Part shown: in pieces, positions 1 to 7,264 of the stretch | Layout: every line of letters begins with the position of its first letter | How positions within the stretch are numbered: position 1 is the stretch's first letter | NCBI GenBank assembly: GCA_012513545.1 | Contig: JAAZCB010000584.1 | Span: 1-7,879 of the forward strand | Direction: 5' to 3' | Length of the DNA stretch: 7,879 bases | Origin: Clostridiaceae bacterium | GTDB taxonomy: Bacteria > Bacillota_A > Clostridia > Acetivibrionales > Acetivibrionaceae | Position numbers and translations under genes: made by a program | Notes under the pieces: generated by a model | Databases searched by the model: none | Seen by the model: only the letters and a program-made list of their open reading frames with translations | What the model was told of the DNA's origin: nothing

Positions 1-403
1 AGGGTATATATGTAGACTTTTATATAAAATGTTATATTTATATTATATCATTAACTCATTCAAATTAAATATTTGTTGCATGAAAAGCACTATTTACAGT
101 CTATAATGCAAATTTCAACCATGTATTTAAATCGAACGCACCTTTTTACTTATGGAATTTATTCAGCTTATATTTATAAAGCATATAGAATAAAGGATTT
201 GTGGTTATTGAAGAACCCCTCTTTGTATATGTTTCTTGAATTATGGGAAATCTACTTGAGAATTCGCAGGGCAGGAGCCTGTTTCCACTTTGATACTCTG
301 TGGTTTATATGGGTAAGATTAATTGTTTTTTAAGCTTATTGATGCATTTGAAGATCTGATTTTATCAGTATATTTCTTGATGGATATAAACTTCTAAAAA
401 TAC
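1..403. other. AT-rich stretch without a supported gene
   Basis: No convincing coding region, RNA gene or mobile element is visible here. The only open frame of note (73-333) would start at TTG, has no ribosome binding site and encodes an aromatic-rich sequence typical of chance translation of AT-rich DNA. Small hairpins occur, for example CTGAT/ATCAG with a three-base loop at 356-368, and a more GC-rich patch at 265-286 (CAGG with CCTG). Neither matches a riboswitch or terminator that I recognise. The stretch may hold the distal regulatory DNA of ppdK or the end of an upstream intergenic region. Confidence 0.5.
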
Positions 404-433
404 TAGTGAAAAATTTTATTATTATGATATAAT
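404..433 (+). promoter_or_regulatory. Putative ppdK promoter with extended -10
   Basis: A perfect TATAAT at 428-433 is preceded by TG at 425-426 with one base between, which is the extended -10 form common in Gram-positive bacteria. The -35 position (about 404-409, TAGTGA) is a poor match, as is usual when the -10 is extended. Transcription would start near 440, leaving a leader of about 130 bases before the ppdK start codon. Confidence 0.55.
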
Positions 434-452
434 GAGATGGGCTGAGGCATAT

Positions 453-502
453 TTTCCCTGAATGTTGGAGATAAATACTACATAAACGGTAATTTAGGGA
501 GA
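453..502 (+). other. Stem-loop in the ppdK leader
   Basis: Bases 453-463 (TTTCCCTGAAT) can pair with 492-502 (ATTTAGGGAGA) in an 11-bp helix that includes two G-T pairs, enclosing a 28-base loop. No T tract follows, so it is not an intrinsic terminator. It lies between the proposed start of transcription and the ribosome binding site, so it could affect mRNA stability or translation. It matches no riboswitch class I know, and could be chance pairing. Confidence 0.25.
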
Positions 503-571
503 GTATTTCTTACATTAGGATACTTTCTTATAGTATAAAACAAATACATAATATACAGGAGGTTTTTTCAA

Positions 572-3214
572 ATGGCAAAGTATGTGTATCTATTTAGTGA
601 AGGTAATGCTTCTATGAGAAATCTTCTTGGTGGCAAGGGTGCAAATCTGGCAGAGATGACAGGTTTGGGTCTTCCTGTTCCAAGAGGATTTACTGTGACA
701 ACAGAAGCTTGTACCAGGTATTATGATGATAATAGGGTAATCGCTAAGGAAATCGAAGAAGAAATTTATGCAATGATGTCCAAAACAGAAGAAATTGTTG
801 GTAAGAGATTCGGTGATCCTAAAAACCCATTTCTTGTTTCTGTACGTTCGGGTGCCAGAGCTTCAATGCCTGGTATGATGGATACAATACTTAATCTCGG
901 ATTAAATGATGTGGTAGTTGAAGGATTAGCACAATTAACAAATAATCCAAGATTTGCCTATGACAGTTATAGAAGATTTATACAGATGTTCAGTGATGTT
1001 GTTATGGAGGTAGAAAAGCCCAAATTTGAAAGAATTCTTGATGCTGTAAAAGAAGAAGCTGGGGCAAAGGTTGATACTGACCTGACAGCTGACAACCTTA
1101 AGGAAGTAGTTAAAAGATATAAGGAATTATTCAAAAGAGAAAAGGGATTTGATTTTCCTCAGGAGCCAAAGGCTCAATTGATGGAAGCTGTAAAAGCGGT
1201 TTTCCGTTCATGGGATAACCCGAGAGCAATAGTGTACAGGAGACTTAATGATATACCCGGTGATTGGGGAACTGCTGTAAATGTGCAGGAAATGGTATAT
1301 GGAAATATGGGTAATGATTCCGGAACGGGTGTTGCATTTACAAGGAATCCATCTACCGGTGAAAAGAAGCTGTATGGAGAATTCCTTATGAATGCACAGG
1401 GAGAAGATGTTGTTGCAGGTATAAGGACCCCACAGCCAATTGAACATTTAAGGGAAATAATGCCTGATGTATACAATCAGTTTGTAAATATAGCAGATAA
1501 ACTTGAAAAACATTATAGAGACATGCAGGACATGGAGTTTACAATTGAAAGAGGAAAGCTTTTCATGCTCCAGACCAGAAATGGTAAAAGAACGGCTGCT
1601 GCAGCTTTGAAAATAGCTGTTGATCTGGTAAGTGAAGGAATGGCTACCAAAGAAGAAGCCGTTCTGAAAGTAGACCCGAAACAGCTCGATGCACTTCTTC
1701 ACCCTAACTTTGAACCAAAAGCTTTAAAAGCTGCGGTACCTGTGGCTAAAGGTCTTCCTGCTTCACCCGGTGCTGCTACCGGCAGGGTATATTTTGAGGC
1801 AGAGGATGCTGTTAGTGCATATAAAAATGGTGAAAAGAATGTAGTGCTTGTTAGACTTGAAACATCACCTGAAGATATAGAGGGTATGCATGTTTCAAAA
1901 GGAATACTTACAGGACGTGGAGGAATGACCTCTCATGCTGCGGTGGTTGCGCGTGGTATGGGGACTTGCTGTGTTGCCGGCTGCAGTGAAGTTAAAATTA
2001 ACGAAGAAGAAAAATTCTTTATTGATAAAAATGGTAAGAAGTACAATGAAGGAGATTGGATTTCTCTTGACGGGTCTACAGGTAATGTATATGGTCAGCA
2101 GTTACCAACGGTTGATCCTGAAATGACCGGAGATTTTTCAACATTAATGAAGTGGGCTGATGAAATAAGAACGCTTAAAGTCAGAACCAATGCCGACACA
2201 CCTAATGATGCCGCTCAGGCTATGAAATTCGGCGCGGAAGGTATTGGACTGTGCCGTACCGAGCATATGTTCTTTGAGCCTGACAGAATTCCTGCAATGA
2301 GAGAAATGATAGTTGCAAGAACAGAACAACAGAGAAGAAAAGCCCTTGAAAAGCTGCTTCCAATGCAAAGGGGAGATTTTGAAGGCTTGTTTAGGGAAAT
2401 GAAGGGTTATCCGGTTACCATAAGGTTCCTGGACCCACCATTACATGAGTTTCTTCCTCAGGCAGACGAAGATATTGCTGCCCTGGCCAAAGAGATGAAA
2501 ATGACCTTTGAAGAACTCAAGGGAATTGTTGCAGATCTTCACGAGTTTAATCCTATGATGGGACACAGGGGATGCCGTTTGTCGGTAACTTATCCTGAAA
2601 TAGCTGAGATGCAGACAAGAGCAGTAATTGAGGCTGCTATCAATGTTAATAAACAGGGTATGAGTGTTATCCCTGAAATAATGATTCCTCTGGTTGGAGA
2701 CATTAAAGAATTGAAGTATGTTAAAGATGTAGTTGTTAAGACTGCAAATGAAGTAATTGAAAAGTCAGGAGTTAAACTTGAGTACATGGTCGGAACCATG
2801 ATAGAAATACCGAGAGCAGCCATAACTGCTGATGAAATTGCAATAGAAGCTGAATTCTTTTCATTCGGTACAAATGACCTGACTCAAATGACTTTTGGTT
2901 TCAGCCGTGATGATGCGGGTAAATTCCTAGAGGAATACTATAATAAAAAGATTTATGAGTCCGATCCATTTGCGAGACTTGATCAGAATGGCGTAGGTAA
3001 ACTTGTTGAAATGGCAGCCAGACTTGGTAAACAAACAAGGCCTGGTATAAAACTTGGTATTTGCGGTGAGCACGGCGGAGATCCGTCATCTGTTGAGTTT
3101 TGCCATAGGGTTGGTTTGAACTATGTATCATGCTCGCCTTTCCGTGTACCTATAGCCAGACTTGCTGCCGCCCAGGCTGCATGTAAAAAAGAGGGAGACC
3201 TTGGACAGAAGTAA
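572..3214 (+). CDS. ppdK: Pyruvate phosphate dikinase (PPDK)
   Basis: This cytoplasmic enzyme interconverts PEP + AMP + PPi and pyruvate + ATP + Pi. In C. thermocellum-type clostridia it takes part in the PEP-to-pyruvate step of glycolysis. At 880 residues it is close to the well-studied C. symbiosum enzyme. The N-terminal ATP-grasp part shows GGKGANLAEM with Lys22 and the VRSG motif with Arg92. The swivelling phosphohistidine domain has GGMTSHAAVVARG, with catalytic His455 and the regulatory-type Thr453 two residues before it. The C-terminal PEP/pyruvate barrel shows GLCRTEH (Arg562), SFGTNDLTQ (Asn768, Asp769) and GICGEHGGDP with catalytic Cys831. His455 and Cys831 fall at the same numbers as in C. 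symbiosum. The start is set by AGGAGG at 557-562, nine bases before ATG. The gene is intact and followed by a strong terminator, so it is probably transcribed alone. Identification is very secure. Confidence 0.98.
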   Translation: MAKYVYLFSEGNASMRNLLGGKGANLAEMTGLGLPVPRGFTVTTEACTRYYDDNRVIAKEIEEEIYAMMSKTEEIVGKRFGDPKNPFLVSVRSGARASMPGMMDTILNLGLNDVVVEGLAQLTNNPRFAYDSYRRFIQMFSDVVMEVEKPKFERILDAVKEEAGAKVDTDLTADNLKEVVKRYKELFKREKGFDFPQEPKAQLMEAVKAVFRSWDNPRAIVYRRLNDIPGDWGTAVNVQEMVYGNMGNDSGTGVAFTRNPSTGEKKLYGEFLMNAQGEDVVAGIRTPQPIEHLREIMPDVYNQFVNIADKLEKHYRDMQDMEFTIERGKLFMLQTRNGKRTAAAALKIAVDLVSEGMATKEEAVLKVDPKQLDALLHPNFEPKALKAAVPVAKGLPASPGAATGRVYFEAEDAVSAYKNGEKNVVLVRLETSPEDIEGMHVSKGILTGRGGMTSHAAVVARGMGTCCVAGCSEVKINEEEKFFIDKNGKKYNEGDWISLDGSTGNVYGQQLPTVDPEMTGDFSTLMKWADEIRTLKVRTNADTPNDAAQAMKFGAEGIGLCRTEHMFFEPDRIPAMREMIVARTEQQRRKALEKLLPMQRGDFEGLFREMKGYPVTIRFLDPPLHEFLPQADEDIAALAKEMKMTFEELKGIVADLHEFNPMMGHRGCRLSVTYPEIAEMQTRAVIEAAINVNKQGMSVIPEIMIPLVGDIKELKYVKDVVVKTANEVIEKSGVKLEYMVGTMIEIPRAAITADEIAIEAEFFSFGTNDLTQMTFGFSRDDAGKFLEEYYNKKIYESDPFARLDQNGVGKLVEMAARLGKQTRPGIKLGICGEHGGDPSSVEFCHRVGLNYVSCSPFRVPIARLAAAQAACKKEGDLGQK

Positions 3215-3299
3215 AGCCAGCCATATAATACAGCACTGCCTATGTAATAACATTATAAAGAAACCAATGATCAAAATGATATTTAATACAAGCGATAGG

Positions 3300-3330
3300 G
3301 GCAAGGTGGAGATGACCATCTTGCCTTTTT
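3300..3330 (+). terminator. Intrinsic terminator after ppdK
   Basis: GGCAAGGTGG (3300-3309) pairs with CCATCTTGCC (3316-3325) in a 10-bp helix with one G-T pair and a six-base loop, followed directly by five Ts. It lies 85 bases after the ppdK stop codon and separates ppdK from the envelope genes downstream. Confidence 0.9.
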
Positions 3331-3422
3331 CCTTATGTAATTTATAGGATTAATTTATTGACGGACAAGGGAAAGATGCAGCAGAACTTTAAATACTAGA
3401 GAGTTATTATTAAATTACATTA

Positions 3423-3449
3423 TTGTTTATTCAAATTATTTAATATAAT
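3423..3449 (+). promoter_or_regulatory. Possible promoter of the propeller gene
   Basis: A perfect TATAAT at 3444-3449 lies in a very AT-rich stretch between the ppdK terminator and the next gene. The best -35 candidate is TTGTTT at 3423-3428, with a short 15-base spacer. The -10 is convincing; the -35 is weak. A TTGACG at 3358-3363 is a better -35 hexamer but has no -10 at a usable distance. Confidence 0.4.
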
Positions 3450-3485
3450 ATATTTTTATACGAATTTTTTAGGAGATAACTTAAG

Positions 3486-4820
3486 ATGAGAAAATTATTA
3501 GTTTTGATTATATTTATATCGGCCGCATTTGGACAAGCCCTTGCATTTGCTTACAATGAAGGCACACCCCCTGATTTATACAGTATTTCCTTTAATGATA
3601 AAGGTGTCTATGTTATTGTTGGTGAGAAGGGTACTGTAATGACGTCGAATAATGGAATAGACTATGAGAAGAGAAGGTCTAATACAGAAAAAAATCTTAA
3701 TAAGATTATCTGGGCTATGGAGAAGTTTGTTGCAGTAGGTGATGAGGGGGTTATTCTGACATCAAGTGATGGAATTGACTGGTCTTTTATTAATTCACCA
3801 GGCAATACCGACCTCTTTGGGTTGGAGTTTAACGGAAAGCAGTTTGTTGCCGTAGGCAGCAGCGGAAATGTGCTTATCTCGGAAGATGGACAAGAGTGGA
3901 CAAGGATCAGGATGGCAACTATGGAGACCTTACACGAAGTAAAATGGGTAAATGACAGGTACATTGCAGTAGGGGACAGAAGACTGGTTTTGACATCAAC
4001 TGATGGAATAACGTGGAGTGAAGTAATGTCAGAGATCTCGACTACAACATTTTACGACATAGTATGGAATGGCAGCAAATACATCGTCGTAGGAGATCAT
4101 ATGAATGTACTTTTATCTGAGGACGGGAATAACTGGATAGATAATGGAGAAATCAGCAATCAGACAGGAATTGATTTTTCAAACTGTCTTTATGCAATTG
4201 AATCGGGAAAGGGCAAATTATTTGCTGTGGGTCAAGTCGGAAATATCATATCCTCGAAGGACGGGTTAAACTGGTACGAGGAAGAAAGCAATACCAGAAG
4301 TTACCTAAGGGATATAGTCTTTGACGGAAACCGATTTATATCAGTTGGCTATAAAGGTGCAATTCTTGTTTCAGATGACGGATATGTCTGGGAAGACTTA
4401 AGGAAGATAAATACAGCTTCGAGTGAATTAAAGCTGCAGGTAGGGGAAGAGACGCAATTGAAAATGATGCTTGAATATCCATATGATATAGAACTTGAAA
4501 TTACGCAGGATGTACTTTATGAGATTAAAGGTGAAGTTTTTGCAACCGTTGATGAAAACGGTGTTATGAAGGCATTGGGAGAAGGTAGTGGAGAACTTGT
4601 AATTACTTATGATAAGAAGCTAAAGAAGATACCATTGTATATTACACCAAACGAAAATGGTCCTTCAATAAAACCTTCTCAGGAAGACAGCAATGACACG
4701 GTCAAATCAGGTAAAGAGGGCAACAATTTTATTGTAATAGGCATCGTTCTAATAACCATATTGGTACTTACAGCAGTTTTAGTTTATTTCTATAGAAAAA
4801 TAAGGAAACTTCATGAATGA
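3486..4820 (+). CDS. Secreted membrane-anchored seven-bladed beta-propeller protein, function unknown
   Basis: This is a 444-residue exported protein. Residues 1-22 form a signal peptide (positive start, hydrophobic core, AxA-type cleavage around 20-22). Seven repeats follow, each with an F/Y-V-A-V-G strand and an S-x-D-G-x-x-W turn. The turns begin at residues 54, 93, 132, 171, 211, 257 and 296, a period of 39-40 except for one longer blade. The first turn is degenerate (SNNGIDY). This predicts a seven-bladed propeller of the BNR/Asp-box or YCF48-like kind, with a turn one residue shorter than the classic SxDxGxxW. Residues about 310-387 resemble a bacterial Ig-like (Big_2) domain. A polar spacer leads to a membrane helix at 415-436 and a basic tail (RKIRK), so the propeller should face outward. 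AGGAGA at 3471-3476 lies nine bases before the ATG. No catalytic signature of a sialidase or glycosidase is visible. A role in binding polysaccharide or envelope proteins is a guess from the neighbouring anchor gene. Confidence 0.93.
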   Translation: MRKLLVLIIFISAAFGQALAFAYNEGTPPDLYSISFNDKGVYVIVGEKGTVMTSNNGIDYEKRRSNTEKNLNKIIWAMEKFVAVGDEGVILTSSDGIDWSFINSPGNTDLFGLEFNGKQFVAVGSSGNVLISEDGQEWTRIRMATMETLHEVKWVNDRYIAVGDRRLVLTSTDGITWSEVMSEISTTTFYDIVWNGSKYIVVGDHMNVLLSEDGNNWIDNGEISNQTGIDFSNCLYAIESGKGKLFAVGQVGNIISSKDGLNWYEEESNTRSYLRDIVFDGNRFISVGYKGAILVSDDGYVWEDLRKINTASSELKLQVGEETQLKMMLEYPYDIELEITQDVLYEIKGEVFATVDENGVMKALGEGSGELVITYDKKLKKIPLYITPNENGPSIKPSQEDSNDTVKSGKEGNNFIVIGIVLITILVLTAVLVYFYRKIRKLHE

Positions 4821-4826
4821 TTAATG

Positions 4827-4880
4827 TTATAACTTTTTATGTTATAATTTTATTAGGCATGTTGTCGAAAAAAGTTATAA
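4827..4880. repeat. 12-bp inverted repeat before the anchor gene
   Basis: TTATAACTTTTT (4827-4838) and AAAAAGTTATAA (4869-4880) are perfect reverse complements separated by 30 bases. GTTATAA occurs three times on the + strand here (4826-4832, 4841-4847, 4874-4880). The arms flank the candidate extended -10 at 4840-4848, so the repeat could be an operator or an mRNA hairpin. No T tract follows on either strand, so it does not look like a terminator. In DNA this AT-rich, chance cannot be excluded. Confidence 0.45.
4840..4848 (+). promoter_or_regulatory. Candidate extended -10 promoter of the anchor gene
   Basis: TGTTATAAT has a perfect TATAAT (4843-4848) with TG one base upstream. The same 12 bases, TGTTATAATTTT, occur at the tRNA-Gln promoter (6993-7004). 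No good -35 is visible. A second TATAAT lies at 4876-4881 inside the right arm of the inverted repeat and also lacks a clear -35. The anchor gene may also be read through from the propeller gene, because no terminator separates them. Confidence 0.4.
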
Positions 4881-4916
4881 TGAAATATATTTGCTTTAAG
4901 GGGGATCTTTTCTTTT

Positions 4917-6899
4917 ATGGTAAGAAAAACAATATCGATATTTCTTGTGCTGTTATTGATAATAACAGCCATATCGACAAATTTTACATTTGCTGATTCA
5001 GCTTCCTATGTAACAATTGAACTTGATAGAACGGAAGCTTCGGTAGGAGACATAATAAAAGCCACTATAGTTGTAAATAATATTCCTAACCTTGCGGGAT
5101 TTCAAGTGAATATCAAATTTGATCCCGAAGTACTTGAGGCTGTTGAAGCAGACAAGGTAACACCTTTTGCAAGGAATACCAATCCTCAAGAGGGAACAAT
5201 TATTGTCAATAGTGCTTATGGAGCTATTCCGACAGCATCACACAGCTTATCAGAGGGAATAATAAACTTTGGCAGGGTTTATGGACTTTTTATGAATTAT
5301 AGGGCTGATGGAGTTGCAGAAACATCAGGTGTTTTAGGGGTGATATATTTTAAGGTATTAAGGGAGCAGTCAACAGAGGTGAAGTTTGAAAACTCTCCTA
5401 CCATAACAAAAGGCATATCAGGAACTTCAATGATCGACTGGAATAGTGAAGTAATTGAATCGGGGTATTCAGTTCATCAACCCCAGGTTATTAATGCTTC
5501 CATACAGCCAACCCAAAAACCTGTACCTACTGCAACAAAAAAGGTAATTGCAACACTACGGCCCACATCAACACCGCGGCCCACGCCAACACTTCGCCCG
5601 ACACAAACAACTTTGCCGGTATCAACTCCGATACCAACAAATAAACCATCGGCTACACCAACATTAACTCCGGTTCCGATATCGACGAATAAGACAGGAA
5701 CTCCTTCTAAATCTACAGTTACGGATATATCGACAAATATTATTTATTCAAAGCCTGTACTAGACGATGTAACAAAGGAAGCTATATCGATTGTAAGGTC
5801 AAATAATATAGACGTAGCTCTTAAAGGAGCTTCAGGAACTGTTAGGACGGTTTATTTGAATGTTGGTGAAGTCTCTAAGGCTGAGTCATATGTGCAGGAA
5901 ATACCAAAGGAAGTGTTGTCTTCAGGCTTTTTTTCATACAGGATAAATATAAAAACAAAAATGGGAACAGTTGCAATACCCTCAAATATGTTGAATAATG
6001 CACAAGGACAGGAAGGATTAGTCGGAGTTGATGATATCGCTGTTTGCTTCAAGGGGGAATCCAGCGACAATATGAGCAGTTCTTTAAGAGCAGAGCTTGG
6101 CAGCAAAAGACCAGTTCTGGATTTGTTTTTATCCTCCGGAAGGGGAAGGATTCCATGGAGCAACCCTGATGCTCCCGTTTCTGTATCAATACCTTATACA
6201 CCTTCCAAAGAAGAGCTTGCCAGTCCTGAACATATAGTAGTAAGGTATATCGATGAATCGGGCAAGGTATTGCCTGTTCCAAGCGGGAAATATGACTCGG
6301 GTACAGTTACATTTACTGCAACTCATTTCAATAAATTTGTTATTTCTTATGTACATAAAAAATTTGATGATATAGACAAGTATTCCTGGGCTAAAAAACA
6401 AATTGAGGTACTGGCGTCAAAAGGAGTTATAAACGGCACGTCACAAAAGACATTCACACCTTCGGCAGACATAACGAGGGCGGATTTTATTGTACTTCTG
6501 ATAAAAGCTCTAGGATTAACAGCAAGTTTTAATTCCAACTTTGATGATATACCTGCTTCTTCATACTATGCAAATTTTGTAGGTATAGCTAAAAAACTTG
6601 GGATAACCGGGGGAGTGGGTAACAATAAGTTTAACCCAAAGGCCAAGATTACAAGACAGGATATGATGGTGCTTACAACAAATGCTTTGAAAATTTCCGG
6701 CAAAATTACCGGTGTTGGAACAGAAGCAGATATTGATATTTTTTCGGATAAGTCGAAGATTGCTCCTTATGCTCTTGAAGGGGTTGCAACCCTTGTCAGG
6801 GAAGGTATAGTTGTTGGAAACAAGAACGTGATAAATCCCGGAGGATATGCATCAAGGGCTGAACTGGCGGCAATAATATATAAAGTGTACATCAGATGA
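4917..6899 (+). CDS. sdbA: SdbA-like cellulosome anchoring scaffoldin (type II cohesin + SLH)
   Basis: This 660-residue secreted protein should tether cellulosomes to the cell surface. Residues 1-26 are a signal peptide (cleavage after TFA). Residues about 31-188 form one type II cohesin, with AGFQVNIKFDPEVLEAV, a VNSAYG segment, GVAETSG and ISGTSMIDWNSEVI; these closely resemble the C. thermocellum SdbA cohesin as I remember it. It should bind a type II dockerin on a primary scaffoldin. Residues 197-269 are a Thr/Pro linker. Residues about 278-480 form a domain often seen just before SLH repeats in clostridial surface proteins (VSIPYTPSKEELASPEH). Three SLH domains follow (about 483-534, 542-593, 606-660), with the motifs TRAD (520-523), TRQD (579-582) and SRAE (646-649) that bind secondary cell-wall polymer. 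The start is supported by AAGGGGGA at 4898-4905, 12 bases before ATG. The symbol is given by architecture and similarity; strict orthology to sdbA is unproven. Confidence 0.93.
   Translation: MVRKTISIFLVLLLIITAISTNFTFADSASYVTIELDRTEASVGDIIKATIVVNNIPNLAGFQVNIKFDPEVLEAVEADKVTPFARNTNPQEGTIIVNSAYGAIPTASHSLSEGIINFGRVYGLFMNYRADGVAETSGVLGVIYFKVLREQSTEVKFENSPTITKGISGTSMIDWNSEVIESGYSVHQPQVINASIQPTQKPVPTATKKVIATLRPTSTPRPTPTLRPTQTTLPVSTPIPTNKPSATPTLTPVPISTNKTGTPSKSTVTDISTNIIYSKPVLDDVTKEAISIVRSNNIDVALKGASGTVRTVYLNVGEVSKAESYVQEIPKEVLSSGFFSYRINIKTKMGTVAIPSNMLNNAQGQEGLVGVDDIAVCFKGESSDNMSSSLRAELGSKRPVLDLFLSSGRGRIPWSNPDAPVSVSIPYTPSKEELASPEHIVVRYIDESGKVLPVPSGKYDSGTVTFTATHFNKFVISYVHKKFDDIDKYSWAKKQIEVLASKGVINGTSQKTFTPSADITRADFIVLLIKALGLTASFNSNFDDIPASSYYANFVGIAKKLGITGGVGNNKFNPKAKITRQDMMVLTTNALKISGKITGVGTEADIDIFSDKSKIAPYALEGVATLVREGIVVGNKNVINPGGYASRAELAAIIYKVYIR
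5505..5711 (+). repeat. Thr/Pro-rich linker coding repeats
   Basis: This stretch encodes the linker between the cohesin and the pre-SLH domain (residues 197-265). It is dominated by Thr, Pro and Ser, with three RPT units at residues 215, 221 and 227. At DNA level CGGCCCAC is repeated exactly at 5559-5566 and 5577-5584. The linker carries nine Lys or Arg and no Asp or Glu, so it is clearly basic. Such linkers are often O-glycosylated in cellulosomal proteins. Confidence 0.7.
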
Positions 6900-6972
6900 G
6901 TCTTATTCAAATAATTGGTTTGTTATTAATGCGAATAAAATAAAAATTCTTAACATTTTCATAAAATTACCG

Positions 6973-7001
6973 TTGCATTACCTGAGGAACTGTGTTATAA
7001 T
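6973..7001 (+). promoter_or_regulatory. Promoter of the tRNA-Gln gene
   Basis: TTGCAT (6973-6978) and TATAAT (6996-7001) are 17 bases apart, and TG at 6993-6994 makes an extended -10. The tRNA starts 17 bases after the -10. The preceding 75 bases after the anchor gene contain only weak AT-rich pairings and no convincing terminator, so some read-through from the anchor gene is possible. Confidence 0.7.
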
Positions 7002-7018
7002 TTTTTTTGCTTGAGTAT

Positions 7019-7092
7019 TGCGGGTTTGTGTAATGGTAGCACAACTGACTCTGGATCAGTCTGTCAGGGTTCAAATCCTTGACCCGCAGCCA
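7019..7092 (+). tRNA. tRNA-Gln (anticodon CTG)
   Basis: A full cloverleaf can be folded. The acceptor stem is TGCGGGT (7019-7025) with ACCCGCA (7082-7088), discriminator G7089 and an encoded CCA (7090-7092). The D stem is GTGT (7028-7031) with GCAC (7039-7042). The anticodon stem is ACTGA with TCAGT around the loop CTCTGGA, which puts anticodon CTG at 7051-7053, reading the Gln codon CAG. The T arm is CAGGG (7065-7069) with CCTTG (7077-7081) around TTCAAAT. All stems pair fully apart from one G-T pair each in the D and T stems. I see no repeat of the tRNA 3' end in the window, so no sign of an element integrated here. Confidence 0.97.
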
Positions 7093-7120
7093 TATTAAAA
7101 CTACAATTTTAATACAATGT

Positions 7121-7154
7121 AAAGTCCTTGATTTCAAGGGCTTTTGTTGTTTTT
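7121..7154 (+). terminator. Intrinsic terminator after tRNA-Gln
   Basis: AAAGTCCTTG (7121-7130) pairs with CAAGGGCTTT (7135-7144), with one T-G pair and a four-base loop. A T-rich tail runs to 7154, interrupted by two Gs. It lies 28 bases after the tRNA CCA end. Confidence 0.85.
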
Positions 7155-7164
7155 AGGGGTAAAT

Positions 7165-7206
7165 ATGGGGTTGAATGGTTGGTGGAATTTCGAAATAGGA
7201 TGGTAA
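7165..7206 (+). CDS. Possible 13-codon Trp-rich leader peptide
   Basis: ATG at 7165 opens a short frame, MGLNGWWNFEIGW, ending at TAA. AGGGG at 7155-7159 lies five bases upstream and could act as a ribosome binding site. Three of 13 residues are Trp: a tandem pair at 6-7 and the last residue before the stop. A terminator-like hairpin with competing pairings begins 12 bases after the stop, which is the layout of a ribosome-mediated attenuator. Against this, the region is rich in TGG so Trp codons may be chance, no promoter is visible between the tRNA terminator and the ATG, and no tryptophan gene follows in the window. Confidence 0.2.
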   Translation: MGLNGWWNFEIGW

Positions 7207-7217
7207 ATGTTGGTGTG

Positions 7218-7264
7218 AATGCAACCACCGGTTGCAAATTGGTGCAAGGTGGTTGCATTTTTTT
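7218..7264 (+). terminator. Terminator-like hairpin with 12-bp perfect stem
   Basis: AATGCAACCACC (7218-7229) and GGTGGTTGCATT (7248-7259) are perfect reverse complements with an 18-base loop. The T run at 7258-7264 overlaps the stem end, giving an intrinsic terminator shape on the + strand. The 5' arm can also pair with the loop (TGCAACC 7220-7226 with GGTTGCA 7230-7236), which would prevent the long stem. A tRNA terminator already lies just upstream, so this either backs it up or serves another transcript. Confidence 0.55.

Noticed and set aside
73..333. 86-codon open frame in the left flank
   Set aside because: It starts at TTG, has no ribosome binding site, and its Tyr/Leu/Ile-rich translation has no recognisable pattern; it looks like chance in AT-rich DNA.
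462..485. Seven-codon frame (MLEINTT) in the ppdK leader
   Set aside because: No ribosome binding site precedes it and there is no amino-acid bias that would suggest a leader peptide.
1174..3131. Several open frames on the minus strand inside ppdK
   Set aside because: They overlap a full-length, motif-complete PPDK gene and show no start signals or protein patterns of their own.
3162..3347. 61-codon plus-strand frame across the end of ppdK
   Set aside because: It overlaps the ppdK end and runs through the ppdK terminator hairpin, with no ribosome binding site.
3358..3363. TTGACG as a -35 box for the propeller gene
   Set aside because: No -10-like sequence lies 15-19 bases downstream; the nearest AT-rich hexamer is too far away.
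6903..6938. TTATTC/GAATAA pairing as a terminator for the anchor gene
   Set aside because: The pairing is all weak AT-rich, the loop is long, and no T tract follows.
7019..7092. tRNA-Gln as an integration site of a mobile element
   Set aside because: I found no second copy of the tRNA 3' end and no integrase in the window, so nothing supports it here.
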